Shown piece after piece: positions 14,988 to 15,661 of a DNA stretch of 15,661 nt. Position 1 is the stretch's first letter. Every line of letters begins with the position of its first letter. The position numbers and the translations under genes were made by a program. The notes beneath the pieces are model-generated. The model was not told the DNA's origin, did not search any database, and saw only the letters and a list, made by a program, of their open reading frames with translations. Source of the DNA: an uncultured Frankineae bacterium (GTDB lineage: Bacteria; Actinomycetota; Actinomycetes; Mycobacteriales; SCTD01). The stretch lies in the NCBI GenBank assembly GCA_902805805.1, contig CADCUE010000051.1:1-15661 (forward strand). Reading direction: 5' to 3'.

Positions 14988-15389
14988 GTGCCCGCCTCCG
15001 AGCGCGCGGTCGAGCTGGGGCTGGCCGCCGCGCAGGCCGCCGCCGACAAGCTGGCCAGCGACATCCTGCTGCTCGACGTCAGCGAGCAGCTGGTCATCAC
15101 CGACGTCTTCCTGCTGGCCTCCGCGCCGAACGACCGGCAGGTCAAGGCCGTCGTCGACGAGATCGAGGACAGCCTGCGCGAGCTGGGCGCCAAGCCGGTG
15201 CGCCGCGAGGGGGCGCAGGAGGGGCGTTGGGTGCTGCTCGACTTCGCCGACATCGTCGTGCACGTGCAGCACGAGGAGGAGCGCGTCTTCTACGCCCTCG
15301 AGCGGCTGTGGAAGGACTGCCCGGTGATCCCCTTCGTCGACCGCGACGTCGAGCGGGCCGCAGGCAGGTCGCAGCAGAGCGCGAGCTGA
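14988..15389 (+). CDS. rsfS: Ribosomal silencing factor RsfS
   Basis: The 133-residue protein belongs to the RsfS/Iojap/DUF143 family. It binds ribosomal protein uL14 on the large subunit and blocks joining of the subunits when nutrients are scarce. Family features are LASDILLLDVSEQLVITDVFLLASAPNDRQVKAVVDEIED and the C-terminal block GRWVLLDFADIVVHVQHEEERVFYALERLWKDCP. GTG 14988 is chosen because it follows GAGAGAAGAG and gives the normal N-terminus (VPASERAVELGLAAAQAA). A short polar extension of about 15 residues (VERAAGRSQQSAS) ends the protein. The stop TGA shares two bases with the probable CTG start of the next gene. Confidence 0.95.
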   Translation: MPASERAVELGLAAAQAAADKLASDILLLDVSEQLVITDVFLLASAPNDRQVKAVVDEIEDSLRELGAKPVRREGAQEGRWVLLDFADIVVHVQHEEERVFYALERLWKDCPVIPFVDRDVERAAGRSQQSAS

Positions 15390-15661
15390 CCGGCCCCCGT
15401 CGGCTGGTCCTGCTCCGTCACGGGCGTACGGCCGACAACGCCAGCAGCCGCATCCAGGGACAGCTCGACACGCCCCTCGACGCCCACGGACGGGCACAGG
15501 CCGACGCGGTCGCCGCTGTGCTCGCGGCGCTGGAGCCGGCGCAGCTGCTCTCGAGCGACCTCGCCCGGGCGGCGGCCACCGCCGCGCCGCTCGCGTCGGC
15601 CACCGGACTTCCGGTCACCCTCGACCCGCGACTGCGCGAGCTGCACCTCGGCGCGTGGCAG
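15386..15661 (+). CDS. Histidine phosphatase family protein (phosphoglycerate mutase-like), 3'-partial
   Basis: Ninety-two codons are visible before the right edge. The phosphohistidine motif LLRHGRTADN, the QGQLDTPLDAHGRAQA segment, LLSSDLARAAATAAPLA and the start of LRELHLGAWQ are all present, as in cofactor-independent-looking dPGM-like phosphatases. No ATG, GTG or TTG lies in frame near the expected N-terminus (TGPRRLVLLRHG). The codon at the usual place is CTG 15386, overlapping the rsfS stop as CTGA. The nearest ordinary start, GTG 15308, would add about 26 Arg-rich residues read through rsfS. In related genomes a phosphatase of this kind following rsfS is often glucosyl-3-phosphoglycerate phosphatase or a general phosphatase; the substrate is not decidable here. 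Confidence 0.88.
   Translation, partial: MTGPRRLVLLRHGRTADNASSRIQGQLDTPLDAHGRAQADAVAAVLAALEPAQLLSSDLARAAATAAPLASATGLPVTLDPRLRELHLGAWQ

Noticed and set aside
13989..15497. A 502-codon minus-strand open frame across nadD, the small membrane gene and rsfS
   Set aside because: It lies opposite three supported genes and its translation is low-complexity.
1..15661. Search for tRNA, rRNA, CRISPR arrays, insertion sequences, attachment sites and riboswitches
   Set aside because: No cloverleaf, regular spaced repeat, transposase motif or known riboswitch core was seen, and the non-coding gaps are too short for most of them.

Overview
The window is 15.7 kb of very GC-rich DNA (strong G/C bias at third codon positions, many GTG starts, start/stop overlaps, TANNNT-type -10 elements directly before start codons). 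This points to an actinobacterium (Actinomycetota). I cannot name the genus from the sequence alone. There are 14 protein genes and no rRNA, tRNA, CRISPR array, IS element or phage gene that I can see. Coding density is high. The only sizeable gap is a 285-nt divergent control region at 7460-7744.

Layout. (1) 1-1208: 3' part of proA (proline biosynthesis), cut by the left edge. (2) 1180-7459, minus strand: a galactoside uptake and hydrolysis operon, read from right to left as a Tat-type lipoprotein sugar-binding protein, two ABC permeases, a GH36 alpha-galactosidase and, 25 nt further on, a beta-hydroxyacid dehydrogenase-family oxidoreductase whose 3' end overlaps that of proA. (3) 7460-7744: control region with a strong minus-strand promoter (perfect TTGACA box), a weaker plus-strand promoter and several nested inverted repeats. 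(4) 7745-11646, plus strand: GH42 beta-galactosidase, DeoR/GlpR-family repressor, galactokinase. (5) 11772-14070: a MoxR AAA+ ATPase and a CoxE-like VWA protein. (6) 14139-15661: nadD, a 70-residue single-pass membrane protein, rsfS and the start of a histidine phosphatase gene, cut by the right edge.

How it fits together. The binding protein and permeases would import galactose-containing oligosaccharides. No ATPase is encoded here, so a shared MsiK-type ATPase elsewhere is expected. GH36 and GH42, both without signal peptides, would release galactose from alpha- and beta-linkages in the cytoplasm, and GalK would feed it into the Leloir pathway. galT and galE are not in the window. The DeoR-type regulator is the obvious candidate to act on the dyads between the divergent operons. 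From general knowledge, proA, moxR-vwa, nadD, rsfS and the phosphatase often lie close together in actinobacteria, so the galactoside block looks like an accessory cassette set into a housekeeping neighbourhood (inference).

I found no clearly new system. The items most worth a second look are the orphan MoxR-VWA pair with a 10-codon bridging ORF, the nested dyads of the divergent control region, the altered sugar-binding signature of GalK, the unknown small membrane protein between nadD and rsfS, and the probable CTG start of the last gene.
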